The notes beneath the pieces were generated by a model, which saw nothing but the letters and a program-made list of their open reading frames with translations, had not been told where the DNA came from and did no database searches. A program made the translations under genes and the position numbers. A stretch of DNA of 64,000 bases, from NCBI GenBank assembly GCA_963820185.1, contig CAWFYV010000007.1, positions 496,001 through 560,000 on the forward strand, written 5' to 3'. The stretch comes from Aquilonibacter sp963820185. Its GTDB lineage: Bacteria; Vulcanimicrobiota; Vulcanimicrobiia; Vulcanimicrobiales; Vulcanimicrobiaceae. Position 1 is the first letter of the stretch. Every line of letters starts with the position of its first letter. This document shows, piece after piece, positions 17,014-25,286 of this stretch.

Positions 17014-17414
17014 TGGCGACCGTCTTGATCGTGGACGATGATCCCAATGCGCGCCTCCTCGTGTCGACGCTGCTGACGCACGGCGGCCACGAGGCCCTGG
17101 AATCCGCGGATGCGCGCGATGCCTTGGCGATCGCGCTCGAGCGCCGGCCGGACCTGATCATCACCGATCTTTCGCTGCCGGAGATGAGCGGTTCGGAGTT
17201 CATCCGCGCGCTGCGATTGGACGCTCGCACCCGCTCGACGCGGGTCGCACTCTATACGGCGACAGCGATCGATGCTGCCATGCGCGACTTCATGCAGATC
17301 TACGGTGTGGTAGCAGCGCTGCCAAAGCCCGCCGAACCGCGGGAGCTGCTTGCAGCCATCGAAGGCGCGCTCGGCCAGCGCCAATCCCGGATCTCCGGCA
17401 AGTCTTCGCCGTAG
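17010..17414 (+). CDS. Single-domain response regulator
   Basis: A 134-residue receiver with VLIVDDDPNARLL, Asp in LIITDLSLP and Lys in LPKPAEP; the switch residue is Thr in LYTATA. Start codons overlap (ATGATGG), with a four-base overlap to the preceding receiver. The last 38 codons overlap the 3' end of the convergent phosphoketolase gene (17300-17414). The receiver fold is complete before about residue 120, so only the tail is shared. Confidence 0.88.
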   Translation: MMATVLIVDDDPNARLLVSTLLTHGGHEALESADARDALAIALERRPDLIITDLSLPEMSGSEFIRALRLDARTRSTRVALYTATAIDAAMRDFMQIYGVVAALPKPAEPRELLAAIEGALGQRQSRISGKSSP

Positions 17415-19708
17415 CGTTCGATGTAGCGCCGGTGTTCGATCAGCGTGTCGCGGATGCGTTGCTGCACGTGCGCGCTGCGGCTGCCCAAACGTGGCGTGCG
17501 CTCGATGGCGTCGCAGGCGAGGTGGAAGCGGTCGAGCTCGTTGCGCACCGTCATGTCGAAAGGTGTCGTGGTCGTGCCTTCTTCGCGATAGCCGTGCACG
17601 TGAAAGTTGTCATGATTGGGGCGCTTATAGGTGAGCCGGTGAATCAGCGCCGGATAGCCGTGAAAGGCGAAAATGACGGGCGCGCTGCGCGTAAAGAGCG
17701 ATTGAAAAACGTCGTCGCTGAGGCCGTGCGGATGCTGATCCCGTGACTGCAGCGCCATGAGGTCGACCACGTTGACGACGCGCATGCGCAGTTCAGGAAG
17801 ATGCGTACGAAGGAAATCGACGGCCGCGAGCGTTTCAAGTGTGGGTACGTCACCGGCGCACGCCATCACGACGTCGGGTTCGATGCCGTTGTCATTGCAC
17901 GCCCATTCCCAGATGCCGGCTCCTTGCGAGCAGTGTGCGACCGCGGACTCGAGATCGAGCCACTGCCACTCGGGTTGTTTGCCGGCCACGATGACGTTGA
18001 TATAATTCTTGCTTCGCAAGCAGTGATCGGCGACCGAAAGCAGCGTGTTCGCATCGGGCGGCAGGTAGACGCGCGCGGTATCGGCTTTTTTGTTCACGAT
18101 GTGATCGATGAACCCGGGATCCTGGTGGCTAAAACCGTTGTGGTCCTGGCGCCAGACGTGCGATGTGAGCAAATAGTTCAGCGAAGCAATCGGCGCGCGC
18201 CACGCAACCTCACGCGACATCTTGATCCACTTTGCGTGCTGGTTGACCATCGAATCCACAATGTGAATGAACGCTTCGTAGCACGGGAAGATGCCGTGGC
18301 GTCCGGTGAGCAAATAGCCTTCGAGCCAACCCTCGCAGAGATGTTCGCTCAATACTTCCATGACGCGGCCGTCGGCCGCAACGTGGTCGTCGCCGGGAAG
18401 AATGCGCGCAACCGAGCAGCGATTGGTCACCTCGAAGAGCGCATCGAGCCGATTGGACGCGGTTTCGTCGGGGCACATCACGCGGAAGCGGTCGGGATTC
18501 GCGCGCATGATGTCGCGCAAGAAGTCGCCGAGGGCGCGCGTCGCCTCGCCGGTAACGCTTCCGGGGTCAGGAACGTCGACCGCGTACTCCGCAAAATGCG
18601 GCAGCGCGAGCTCGCGCAAGAGCTCCCCGCCGTTGGCGTGCGGGTTTGCGCTCATACGCCGGGTGCCGCGCGGCGCCGCCTCGCGCACGGCCGCGACCGG
18701 GCGACCACCGCGATCGAAGAGTTCCTCGGGACGGTAGCTGCGCATCCAGCCTTCGAGGAGCGCAAGATGTTCGGGCTTTTCGCGCACCTCGAGTAGCGGA
18801 ACTTGATGGGCGCGAAACGTGCCTTCGATGGGAACGCCGTCGACGAATGCCGGGCCGGTCCAACCTTTGGGCGTGCGCAGCACGATCATCGGCCACGCCG
18901 GTCGCGCGCGGAAGCCGCTTACACGCGCGTCGCGCTGGATCGCTCGAATGCGAGCGACGGCGCGATCGAGCGTTGCCGCCATTAGCGGATGCATCAGCGC
19001 GGGATCGTCGCCTTCGACGATTACGGGCTCGTATCCGTAGCCTTGGAAGAGCGCGATCAATTCGTCGTCGGGAATGCGCGCCAGTACCGTCGGACCGGAG
19101 ATCTTGTAGCCGTTGAGATGCAACACCGGCAGCACTGCACCGTCGCGCGCGGGGTTGAGAAACTTGTTCGAATGCCACGCGCCGGCGAGCGGACCGGTCT
19201 CGGCCTCGCCATCACCGACCACCGCACAGACGAGCAACTCGGGATTGTCGAAGACGGCCCCGAACGCGTGCGCAAGGACGTACCCCAACTCGCCGCCTTC
19301 GTGAATCGAGCCGGGCGTGGTGGGCGAAGCGTGGCTGGGCACGCCGCCTGGAAACGAGAACTGTTTGAACAGGCGGGCGAGCCCGGTCTCGTCTTGCGCG
19401 ACGTCGGGATAGCGTTCGCTGTAGCTGCCTTCGAGATAACTGTTGGCGAGCAGCGCTGGGCCGCCGTGGCCGGGGCCGGCCATAAAGACGATGTCGCAAT
19501 CGTCGCGAGCAATGACGCGATTGAGGTGGGCGTAGACGAAATTGAGCCCTGGTGTCGTGCCCCAGTGGCCGAGGAGCCTAGGCTTGATGTCGTCGGGGAC
19601 GAGCGGCCGCTCGAGCAAGGGATTGCGGTCCATCAGGTAGATCTGCCCCACGCTCACGTAGTTGGCGGCACGCCAATAGGCGTCGAGACCGGCAAAATTC
19701 TCGTCCAT
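17300..19708 (-). CDS. xfp: Phosphoketolase (xylulose-5-phosphate/fructose-6-phosphate)
   Basis: ThDP enzyme that cleaves Xu5P or F6P with phosphate to acetyl phosphate plus an aldose phosphate; cytosolic. The 802 residues include GHWGTTPGLNF, GPGHGGPA, the ThDP motif GDGEAETGPLAGAWHSNKF, the middle-domain segment SHVWRQDHNGFSHQDPG and the Xfp C-terminal domain ending EDLPEIRDWRW. About 24 unlike residues follow that end, in the stretch overlapping the convergent receiver gene. The ATG at 19708 is preferred to one 36 bases upstream because the family begins with the next residues and AGG lies before it. It pairs with AckA at 14308. Confidence 0.95.
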   Translation of the reverse strand: MDENFAGLDAYWRAANYVSVGQIYLMDRNPLLERPLVPDDIKPRLLGHWGTTPGLNFVYAHLNRVIARDDCDIVFMAGPGHGGPALLANSYLEGSYSERYPDVAQDETGLARLFKQFSFPGGVPSHASPTTPGSIHEGGELGYVLAHAFGAVFDNPELLVCAVVGDGEAETGPLAGAWHSNKFLNPARDGAVLPVLHLNGYKISGPTVLARIPDDELIALFQGYGYEPVIVEGDDPALMHPLMAATLDRAVARIRAIQRDARVSGFRARPAWPMIVLRTPKGWTGPAFVDGVPIEGTFRAHQVPLLEVREKPEHLALLEGWMRSYRPEELFDRGGRPVAAVREAAPRGTRRMSANPHANGGELLRELALPHFAEYAVDVPDPGSVTGEATRALGDFLRDIMRANPDRFRVMCPDETASNRLDALFEVTNRCSVARILPGDDHVAADGRVMEVLSEHLCEGWLEGYLLTGRHGIFPCYEAFIHIVDSMVNQHAKWIKMSREVAWRAPIASLNYLLTSHVWRQDHNGFSHQDPGFIDHIVNKKADTARVYLPPDANTLLSVADHCLRSKNYINVIVAGKQPEWQWLDLESAVAHCSQGAGIWEWACNDNGIEPDVVMACAGDVPTLETLAAVDFLRTHLPELRMRVVNVVDLMALQSRDQHPHGLSDDVFQSLFTRSAPVIFAFHGYPALIHRLTYKRPNHDNFHVHGYREEGTTTTPFDMTVRNELDRFHLACDAIERTPRLGSRSAHVQQRIRDTLIEHRRYIERYGEDLPEIRDWRWPSAPSMAASSSRGSAGFGSAATTP

Positions 19709-19794
19709 GCCGTCTAACCTAAGGCGAAAGTAGGAAAATTCCAAGAACGTTGCGGTTCTCAGGTTGTTCTCGCCACTTTGCTAGGCTGACCCGC

Positions 19795-20244
19795 ATGAAG
19801 GAGCTCCGCGAGCGGATTGCGGTCGGGTGTCCGGTCGAAGATGTCGAGGCCGGGCTGATCGGGTTTTTCGAAGCCCGCGAGGATGCAAACGGCACCACGC
19901 GGATGCGTTTGCGTGTTCCCATGGATGACATGGTGGCGCTCGAGCGCGAGGTACGTTTCGAAGCACACCAAACGCGCGACGAGCAGAATCTCAACAACCT
20001 CATTCGGATCGCGTGGCAGCCTGAAGGGAGCGTGATGTTTCCGCGCTTCGAGGGCACGCTTGTGGTCTGGGGGGAGGAAGACCCGGCACAGAGCTTCATC
20101 GAGCTTGCGGGCCACTATACGCCGCCGCTCGGTGCTGCGGGACAGATTTTCGACGAGATCATTGGATTCAAGATCGCGCAAACGACCGCGCAGCAATTCC
20201 TCACCGAGATCAAGCGCGAGATCGAAGCGCGCGCGACGTTTTAA
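19795..20244 (+). CDS. SRPBCC-like protein, paralogue 3 of 3
   Basis: A 149-residue soluble protein. YTPPLGAAGQIFDEIIGFKIAQ here aligns with the matching parts of the genes at 2155-2610 and 12536-12988 (broken here: YTPPLGAAG, then FDEIIGFKIA). The long C-terminal helix suits a START/SRPBCC cavity protein; the ligand is unknown. The ATG at 19795 is used, since residues upstream are unlike the paralogues. It is divergent from the phosphoketolase gene and convergent with the DUF1275 gene. Confidence 0.72.
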   Translation: MKELRERIAVGCPVEDVEAGLIGFFEAREDANGTTRMRLRVPMDDMVALEREVRFEAHQTRDEQNLNNLIRIAWQPEGSVMFPRFEGTLVVWGEEDPAQSFIELAGHYTPPLGAAGQIFDEIIGFKIAQTTAQQFLTEIKREIEARATF

Positions 20245-20273
20245 GAAGAACGTGTCGAACGGCGGCTGATCCG

Positions 20274-20945
20274 TCAGACGCGATCCCGTAGCTGCCACGC
20301 CCAGATTGACACGATCGTAAGCGTCAGTGCGGCTGCGAGTAATGCCGACGCGCTTCCGAAGCGGAAGATGAGCAGTGCACCGATCAGCGCACCAAGGAAC
20401 ATAATTACGACCGATGCGACGCGGCGCCGCCAGCGTACGTTGTTGCCACCGGCCAGCGTGGAATCCATCGCAATCCCGGTAAGTGTCTGCGTGATGACCG
20501 TCGTTGTGATATCCGGGACGCCGAGGCTGCGTACGACCGCGTTCTGCAGTCCCATCGAGAGCGCGAGCACGGCGATAATCGCATACGCGACCGTCGTGTC
20601 GTTAGCGAAGAACCACGCGATTGCTGCCGCTCCCAGCATCAAGAAGATCTTGAAGACCGTGGTGACAGCCAGCAGGTGCGCTTCGTTTTCGGCATGCTGC
20701 CGGCTCAGGCGCCCGCCGATGACGCCGCCGCCGAGGAAGGCACCGATCGCGATCAGATTGCCGGGAATTGAGATATCCTTCGCACCACCGATGGCAAAGC
20801 CGAGCAGCACCACGTTGCCGGTCATGTTCGCAACGAACGCGTGGCCAAGACGCAAGTAACTCACCGCATCGATCAACCCCGAGACCAGTGTGAGACCGAA
20901 GAGCAGCGGCATCAGCGCGTTGCGGTCGTCGGTGACGACCTTCAA
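20274..20945 (-). CDS. DUF1275 (YoaK-like) membrane protein
   Basis: About six helices in 223 residues, with family features near the start (GLTLVSGLIDAVSYLRLGH, then FVANMTGN). The function of the family is not established. The frame opens with a TTG at 20945 that overlaps the stop of the XdhC gene; an ATG at 20912 is the alternative. As the last gene on the cox strand and coupled to XdhC it is probably co-transcribed with the CO dehydrogenase operon, but a link to CO metabolism is inference. Confidence 0.82.
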   Translation of the reverse strand: MKVVTDDRNALMPLLFGLTLVSGLIDAVSYLRLGHAFVANMTGNVVLLGFAIGGAKDISIPGNLIAIGAFLGGGVIGGRLSRQHAENEAHLLAVTTVFKIFLMLGAAAIAWFFANDTTVAYAIIAVLALSMGLQNAVVRSLGVPDITTTVITQTLTGIAMDSTLAGGNNVRWRRRVASVVIMFLGALIGALLIFRFGSASALLAAALTLTIVSIWAWQLRDRV

Positions 20946-21838
20946 TGAATTGCGCCCTGTTCGCTAAGCAAGGGTATGCCGCTGCGCCCGCCGCGGTGCG
21001 CGATGATCTCGGCGAGAATCGAGATCGCGGTCTCGCCCGGCGTCGCACCGCCGATGTTCAATCCCACCGGCCCGTGAATGCGCGCAAGTGCGTCATCATC
21101 GAAACCCTCGGCTCGAAGTGCCGCGCGACGTGCGCTCTGCGCGCGACGGCTGCCGAGCAGCCCGATGTACGGCGCAGCCGAGCGCAGGGCGCAGCGCAGC
21201 GCGGGGAGATCGAACTTCGGATCGTGCGAGAGCACGACGACCGACGTGCGCGCGTTCAGGGTGCGCGGCAAATAGTCATCGGGCCACTCGCGCACAAGTG
21301 TGTCCGCATCGGGAACGCGCTCCGGCGTGGCGAACGCAGGGCGTGGATCGACGACGATCACGCGCAGATCGACGTGGCGGCCCATCGCGGCGAGTTGCGC
21401 GGCGAGCGAGGTCGCGCCGACGAGCACGAGCGTATCCATCGCCGGAATCACGTGCTCGAAGCCATCGATTCGAAGGTGTACGGCACGCTCTCCGCTGACG
21501 ATGGCGCGCGCATCGGCGAGAAACTCGGGTTCGGGCCGCCAGACCAGCAAGCGCATCTGTGCGCCGCAGGCGGTACCGCCGGCAAGTTCATCGTCGTTGT
21601 CCAAGTTGATATCGAGCGAACGCAGTACGCCGTCGCGTAGCGTCTGCTGTGCCGCTTCGATGATCTCGCTCTCGTAGCACCCCGCGCCGATGTTCCCGGC
21701 GATCGTGCCTTCGAAGTCGACGGCGATGCTCGTGCCGATCGGCGCGGTCTTCGCCGCGCGCAACTCAACGAGCGTCGCAAGCGCAAAGGGGCGCCCGAAT
21801 TCGAGCCACGCTGCTGCGGTAGCAAAGACCTCACGCAT
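20942..21838 (-). CDS. XdhC/CoxI family molybdenum-cofactor maturation protein (first copy)
   Basis: Prepares and inserts the molybdopterin cofactor for xanthine/CO dehydrogenases. An N-terminal XdhC_CoxI domain (about 10-85, ending in GNIGAGCYESEI) precedes a C-terminal Rossmann domain (about 130-290, with YIGLLGSRRA and GLNIGGATPGETA). It has 298 residues. It overlaps coxE at 21831-21838 and DUF1275 at its stop. A second XdhC gene lies at 24014-24874 in the same operon. Confidence 0.9.
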   Translation of the reverse strand: MREVFATAAAWLEFGRPFALATLVELRAAKTAPIGTSIAVDFEGTIAGNIGAGCYESEIIEAAQQTLRDGVLRSLDINLDNDDELAGGTACGAQMRLLVWRPEPEFLADARAIVSGERAVHLRIDGFEHVIPAMDTLVLVGATSLAAQLAAMGRHVDLRVIVVDPRPAFATPERVPDADTLVREWPDDYLPRTLNARTSVVVLSHDPKFDLPALRCALRSAAPYIGLLGSRRAQSARRAALRAEGFDDDALARIHGPVGLNIGGATPGETAISILAEIIAHRGGRSGIPLLSEQGAIH

Positions 21839-22892
21839 CGGCCAAGCCCTGCCAGCCGCCGAGCGACGTTAAATATGGAAGAACGGCTCGCATCCCGCGC
21901 GCGGTCGGGGCGAAGCCCGCTTGCACCGCATGCGGGTTTACCCAGGCGACTGCGGCACTGCGGCGCGCAATCTCGCGCATCGCGTGCTGCAATGTATGCA
22001 GCTCGCCCACGTCGAGCCCGTCGCTTGCAACGATCACAAAAGTGTGATCGTCGAGGCGCGCGCCGAACCTGCGGACGAAAGTGTCGAGGCTCGCTCCGAT
22101 GCGGGTACCGCCGCCCCACGCCGCGCCGAGTTCGCCCAGTTGGCCGCGACGAAGCGCGCGCGTAATCTCGCGCAGTTCGGTGCTAAACACAAACGCGCTC
22201 GCGCGAAGCGTGCGGCGGCACAGCGCGTGCGCGAACGCAAGCGCAACCGGGGCGTGTTCGCTCATCGAGCGGCTCGCATCGATCAACACGACGAAACGCG
22301 GATTGCGCGGTGGATACCCGCGACGGCGTAAGGCCACGATCTCGCCGCCGGTCTGCAAACTCGCGCGCACCGTCCTGCGCAGGTCGAGGAACCGCCCGCG
22401 CGGCTGTGCGCGTAAACGGCGTGCGCGCCCCAGACGCAAGCGCGCGATCAGCCGCTGCGCGAGTATGTCAGCCTGCTCGTCAGCGCCAATCGCGGGCGGC
22501 GTCGCGGCGGCGTCGATTGGACTGTAGCGCGCTTGTAGCGCTTCCCACCGCTGCACAAGGCTCTCACTCTCGAGCTGCAGCGTACCTTGCGGACGAGCCG
22601 GCGGGGGTTCGCCTGCGTCGTCGGGACGATCGCGCCGCGCGTGATTCGTTTGCGGCACGCCGGTCCGACCACTCGAGAAGAAATCGTCGAAGAGCCGATC
22701 GAACGTCGCAATCTCGTCGGGGCGGCTGCAACACACCGCGCGTAGTGCGGCGCGGACGCGCGAACGATCGGTGATCACCATCAGCTCCGCCGCGCGCAAC
22801 GCATCGTGGACTTCGGCACGTCCGAGCGTGAACGCGTGTTCGTCGCGCAGCAACGCGCAGAACTCGAGCACCGCGCTTGCTAAGTCAGCCAT
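21831..22892 (-). CDS. coxE: CoxE-like von Willebrand A domain protein
   Basis: Works with the CoxD ATPase in building the Cu-S-Mo active site of CO dehydrogenase. The 353 residues show an N-terminal helical part, a Pro/Gly linker (about 85-110) and a C-terminal vWA domain with the MIDAS start VLIDASRSMSEHAP. The ATG at 22892 follows the inverted-repeat element that separates it from coxD. The C terminus ends in GGWQGLADA. Confidence 0.88.
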   Translation of the reverse strand: MADLASAVLEFCALLRDEHAFTLGRAEVHDALRAAELMVITDRSRVRAALRAVCCSRPDEIATFDRLFDDFFSSGRTGVPQTNHARRDRPDDAGEPPPARPQGTLQLESESLVQRWEALQARYSPIDAAATPPAIGADEQADILAQRLIARLRLGRARRLRAQPRGRFLDLRRTVRASLQTGGEIVALRRRGYPPRNPRFVVLIDASRSMSEHAPVALAFAHALCRRTLRASAFVFSTELREITRALRRGQLGELGAAWGGGTRIGASLDTFVRRFGARLDDHTFVIVASDGLDVGELHTLQHAMREIARRSAAVAWVNPHAVQAGFAPTARGMRAVLPYLTSLGGWQGLADA

Positions 22893-22896
22893 GATC

Positions 22897-23086
22897 AGGG
22901 AAGCTCGGAGGAAGTCGCTGTACCGATCGCAAGGCCCTTGCCCAAAGGGTTATGGCCGCGACGGTACATCGCCGTCGTCGTCGGCTCGGTCACAGAACAC
23001 CCTGGATATGCTCCCTCGCCGACTCCTCGGGGCTGCGACCGCCGGGGCCATAACGATCGATACATGGACTTCCTCCGAGCTTCCCT
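22897..23086. repeat. Large inverted repeat filling the coxD-coxE gap
   Basis: The outer 20 bases at 22897-22916 are exactly complementary to 23067-23086. Inside them the arms stay similar (TACCGATCG and TTATGGCC on the left; TATCGATCG and TTATGGCC on the reversed right). The left arm carries an extra 20 bases that form their own small hairpin, CCCTT-GCCC-AAAGGG. The repeat starts within the coxD stop codon and ends four bases before the coxE ATG, so it occupies the whole gap. In mRNA it would fold into a long stem. It may be a MITE-like or REP-like element or a processing/attenuation structure. No target-site duplication is obvious. Confidence 0.8.
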
Positions 23087-24071
23087 AGTGTGCCTGTACG
23101 GTTCCCAAACCGTAGTCCGCTTCGGGCGGCGGCGGTGGCGCTCCGGGATCGGGCGTGAGCAGGTGCGTGTAGCGCGAATGGAGCGAGCGCAACAACTCCC
23201 AATCTTCTTGCAATTTCAAAATGCAGCCCATCGTCGCTTCGAGCGTCCTGGGGTCGAGGGCATCGCGGTGCAGGCGCGCGAGCGCAAGTGCCCAGTCTAA
23301 GCTCTCGGCGGTGCCCGGAACCTTTTGGAAGGGCTGCTCGCGCAGCCACTCCATGAAGCGCGCGATCTGTTCGGCGAGACGCGCATTGATGCCGGGTAGA
23401 CGCGCATGAAGAATCTCGACTTCGCGGTCGAACGTCGGATAGTCGATGCAGAGATAGAGACAGCGGCGGCGTAATGCGTCCGAGAGATCGCGCGTGCGAT
23501 TCGAAGTTACGACGACGGCGGGGCGTTCTTTGGCGCGGATCGTGCCGATCTCGGGGATCGTCACCTGAAACTCGCCGAGCACCTCGAACAAGAAGGCCTC
23601 AAATGCCTCGTCGGCACGGTCGATCTCGTCGATCAAGAGGACGGGCGCGCGTTCTTGCACGATCGCTTCGAGCAACGGTCGCCGAAGCAAAAAAGCCTCG
23701 CTGAAGATCTGCGCCTCACGCGCTTGCGACGAAGCTTGCTCACCTTCGGTCACGCGGAGATGCAGCAATTGCTTGGGGTAATTCCATTCGTAGAGTGCAC
23801 TTGTCGCGTCGAGCCCTTCGTAGCATTGCAAGCGAATCAACGATGTGTCGAGCACGTCGGCGAGTACTTTGGCGCTCTCGGTCTTGCCGATACCGGCGGG
23901 TCCCTCGATCAGCAACGGCTTGCCGAGCGCGAGCATGAGCTCAAACGTAGTAGCGACGTCCTCGCTTGCAATGTAGCCGCGCTCGGCAAACGCCTTGCGC
24001 AGCTGCTCCGCGTTCAGGTGTGGCAGCAGTGGTGTCCCCCATCGCGATCGATCTCGGTCTTCGGGGCACAC
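23085..24071 (-). CDS. coxD: CoxD-like MoxR family AAA+ ATPase
   Basis: ATP-driven chaperone that, with CoxE, matures the CO dehydrogenase active site. Walker A is GPAGIGKTESAK, Walker B LLIDEIDRAD, sensor 1 VVVTSNRTRD, and an AAA lid follows. It has 328 residues with a Pro-rich end (PGAPPPPPEADY). The GTG at 24071 is a guess: the frame overlaps the upstream XdhC gene by 58 bases, and no ATG lies nearer the conserved start (LNAEQLRKAFAERGY). Confidence 0.9.
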   Translation of the reverse strand: MCPEDRDRSRWGTPLLPHLNAEQLRKAFAERGYIASEDVATTFELMLALGKPLLIEGPAGIGKTESAKVLADVLDTSLIRLQCYEGLDATSALYEWNYPKQLLHLRVTEGEQASSQAREAQIFSEAFLLRRPLLEAIVQERAPVLLIDEIDRADEAFEAFLFEVLGEFQVTIPEIGTIRAKERPAVVVTSNRTRDLSDALRRRCLYLCIDYPTFDREVEILHARLPGINARLAEQIARFMEWLREQPFQKVPGTAESLDWALALARLHRDALDPRTLEATMGCILKLQEDWELLRSLHSRYTHLLTPDPGAPPPPPEADYGLGTVQAH

Positions 24072-24874
24072 GCTGCGACGATCTCGGCGAGGATCGAAAC
24101 CGCGACGTCGCCCGCCGTGCGCGCACCGAGATCGAGTCCGACCGGATTGCGCACCTCCGCGAGTCGCGCGCGCGAGATGCCTTCTTGTTCGAGTGCGCCG
24201 AAAACCGATGCCGCGCGTTTACGGCTTGCGAGTAATCCGACAAAGGCTTGCGGTTCGCCCGAGAGTAGCGTCGCGAGCGCCCGTTCGTCGTAGTGTCCTT
24301 GGGAAGCAACGACCACGACGAGGCGTTCGCGTCGCGCGCCGAGCGCTGCGAGGTAGCCTGCAAGGGACTCTATCTCGATGGCAGCCGCGGCAGCGTCCTC
24401 GCTCAGATCCTGCAATTCGTCGCCGGCGACCACGCGCTGCACGCGATAGCCATCGAGCGCTGAGGCGAGTTGCGCGAGTGCGGCCGCGACCGGCGTGTGA
24501 CCGACGATGAGCAAGCTGCGTGCCGGCAGATGCGGCTCAATGTACACGTCGACGGCGCCTTCGGAAGCGCAGCCCATCGGCACTACCACGATCTCCGCGT
24601 TTTCATCCTCGCCCGAGGGCGGGTCGGGGCGGATTTGCACGAGCCGCGCGATGCCGGTGCGAATCGCGTCGATACCTTGGCGCCGCACGATGTCGCGCGA
24701 ACACGAGCCGCCGACGAAGCCGTCCATCAATCCGTCAGCGGTGACGATCGCACGATCGCCAAGATGCGCGCTCACCGGCGCGCGCCGCACAACGACGGTC
24801 GCGAGCGCATAGGGAAGCTGCGCGCGTTCGAGCGCTTCAACCCGTTTTAGGTACTGCATCCTTGACATTTTCAA
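24014..24874 (-). CDS. XdhC/CoxI family molybdenum-cofactor maturation protein (second copy)
   Basis: The 286 residues have an XdhC_CoxI domain (VTADGLMDGFVGGSCSRD) and a C-terminal Rossmann domain (FVGLLASRKRA, GLDLGARTAGDVA). It is distantly related to the copy at 20942-21838; the Cys of GGSC is kept in both. Two XdhC-type genes in one cox operon are normal (CoxF and CoxI roles). It overlaps coxG by 38 bases and coxD by 58. The start at 24874 could be a later Met (MSRMQYL). Confidence 0.88.
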   Translation of the reverse strand: MKMSRMQYLKRVEALERAQLPYALATVVVRRAPVSAHLGDRAIVTADGLMDGFVGGSCSRDIVRRQGIDAIRTGIARLVQIRPDPPSGEDENAEIVVVPMGCASEGAVDVYIEPHLPARSLLIVGHTPVAAALAQLASALDGYRVQRVVAGDELQDLSEDAAAAAIEIESLAGYLAALGARRERLVVVVASQGHYDERALATLLSGEPQAFVGLLASRKRAASVFGALEQEGISRARLAEVRNPVGLDLGARTAGDVAVSILAEIVAACAPKTEIDRDGGHHCCHT

Positions 24875-25286
24875 AGGTTGTGGCGATCACTTTGTGTGCC
24901 TGCGCGTCGAGCACGCGACCGCCGATGGTTGCGATCGGGCCGTTGACCTGTGCGCTGCCTTTCCAATCGAGCGTCGTGGTTGCACCGTTCTCGCTCAAGT
25001 CTGCGCCGGCGAGCAGATTGACCACGCTGCCGAACCCGCCGCCGGAGATCTTGAGGTCCATGTGATCTCCGCTCTGGGCGGGGATCAGCGAGATGTTGAA
25101 CTTAAAGTTGCCGCGCACCGGCCCGAGCGCGACTTTGACGGTCGCATCGAAATTGTGCGCGTCACGGACGTCAACGGACTGGACGTCGGGCAGGCACGAC
25201 GCGATCTTCTGCGGATCGTTGATGAACGTCCACACTGCCGCCTTGTTGGCGGCGATCTGTTCCTGCCCGCTCCATTCCAAGTTCAT
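24837..25286 (-). CDS. coxG: CoxG, SRPBCC-family CO dehydrogenase subunit G
   Basis: Family members recruit or anchor CO dehydrogenase at the membrane. The 149 residues form one SRPBCC/CoxG domain (start MNLEWSGQEQIAANKAAVW, middle KISGGGFGSVVNLLAGADL). The ATG at 25286 overlaps the coxL TGA (ATGA), which is better than a frame start 33 bases upstream inside coxL. No long hydrophobic tail is present. It is not closely related to the three SRPBCC-like paralogues elsewhere in this window. Confidence 0.9.
   Translation of the reverse strand: MNLEWSGQEQIAANKAAVWTFINDPQKIASCLPDVQSVDVRDAHNFDATVKVALGPVRGNFKFNISLIPAQSGDHMDLKISGGGFGSVVNLLAGADLSENGATTTLDWKGSAQVNGPIATIGGRVLDAQAHKVIATTFENVKDAVPKTG

Noticed and set aside
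22990..23349. Minus-strand open frame over the coxD end and the inverted repeat
   Set aside because: It is out of frame with coxD and has no domain; the repeat explains the gap.
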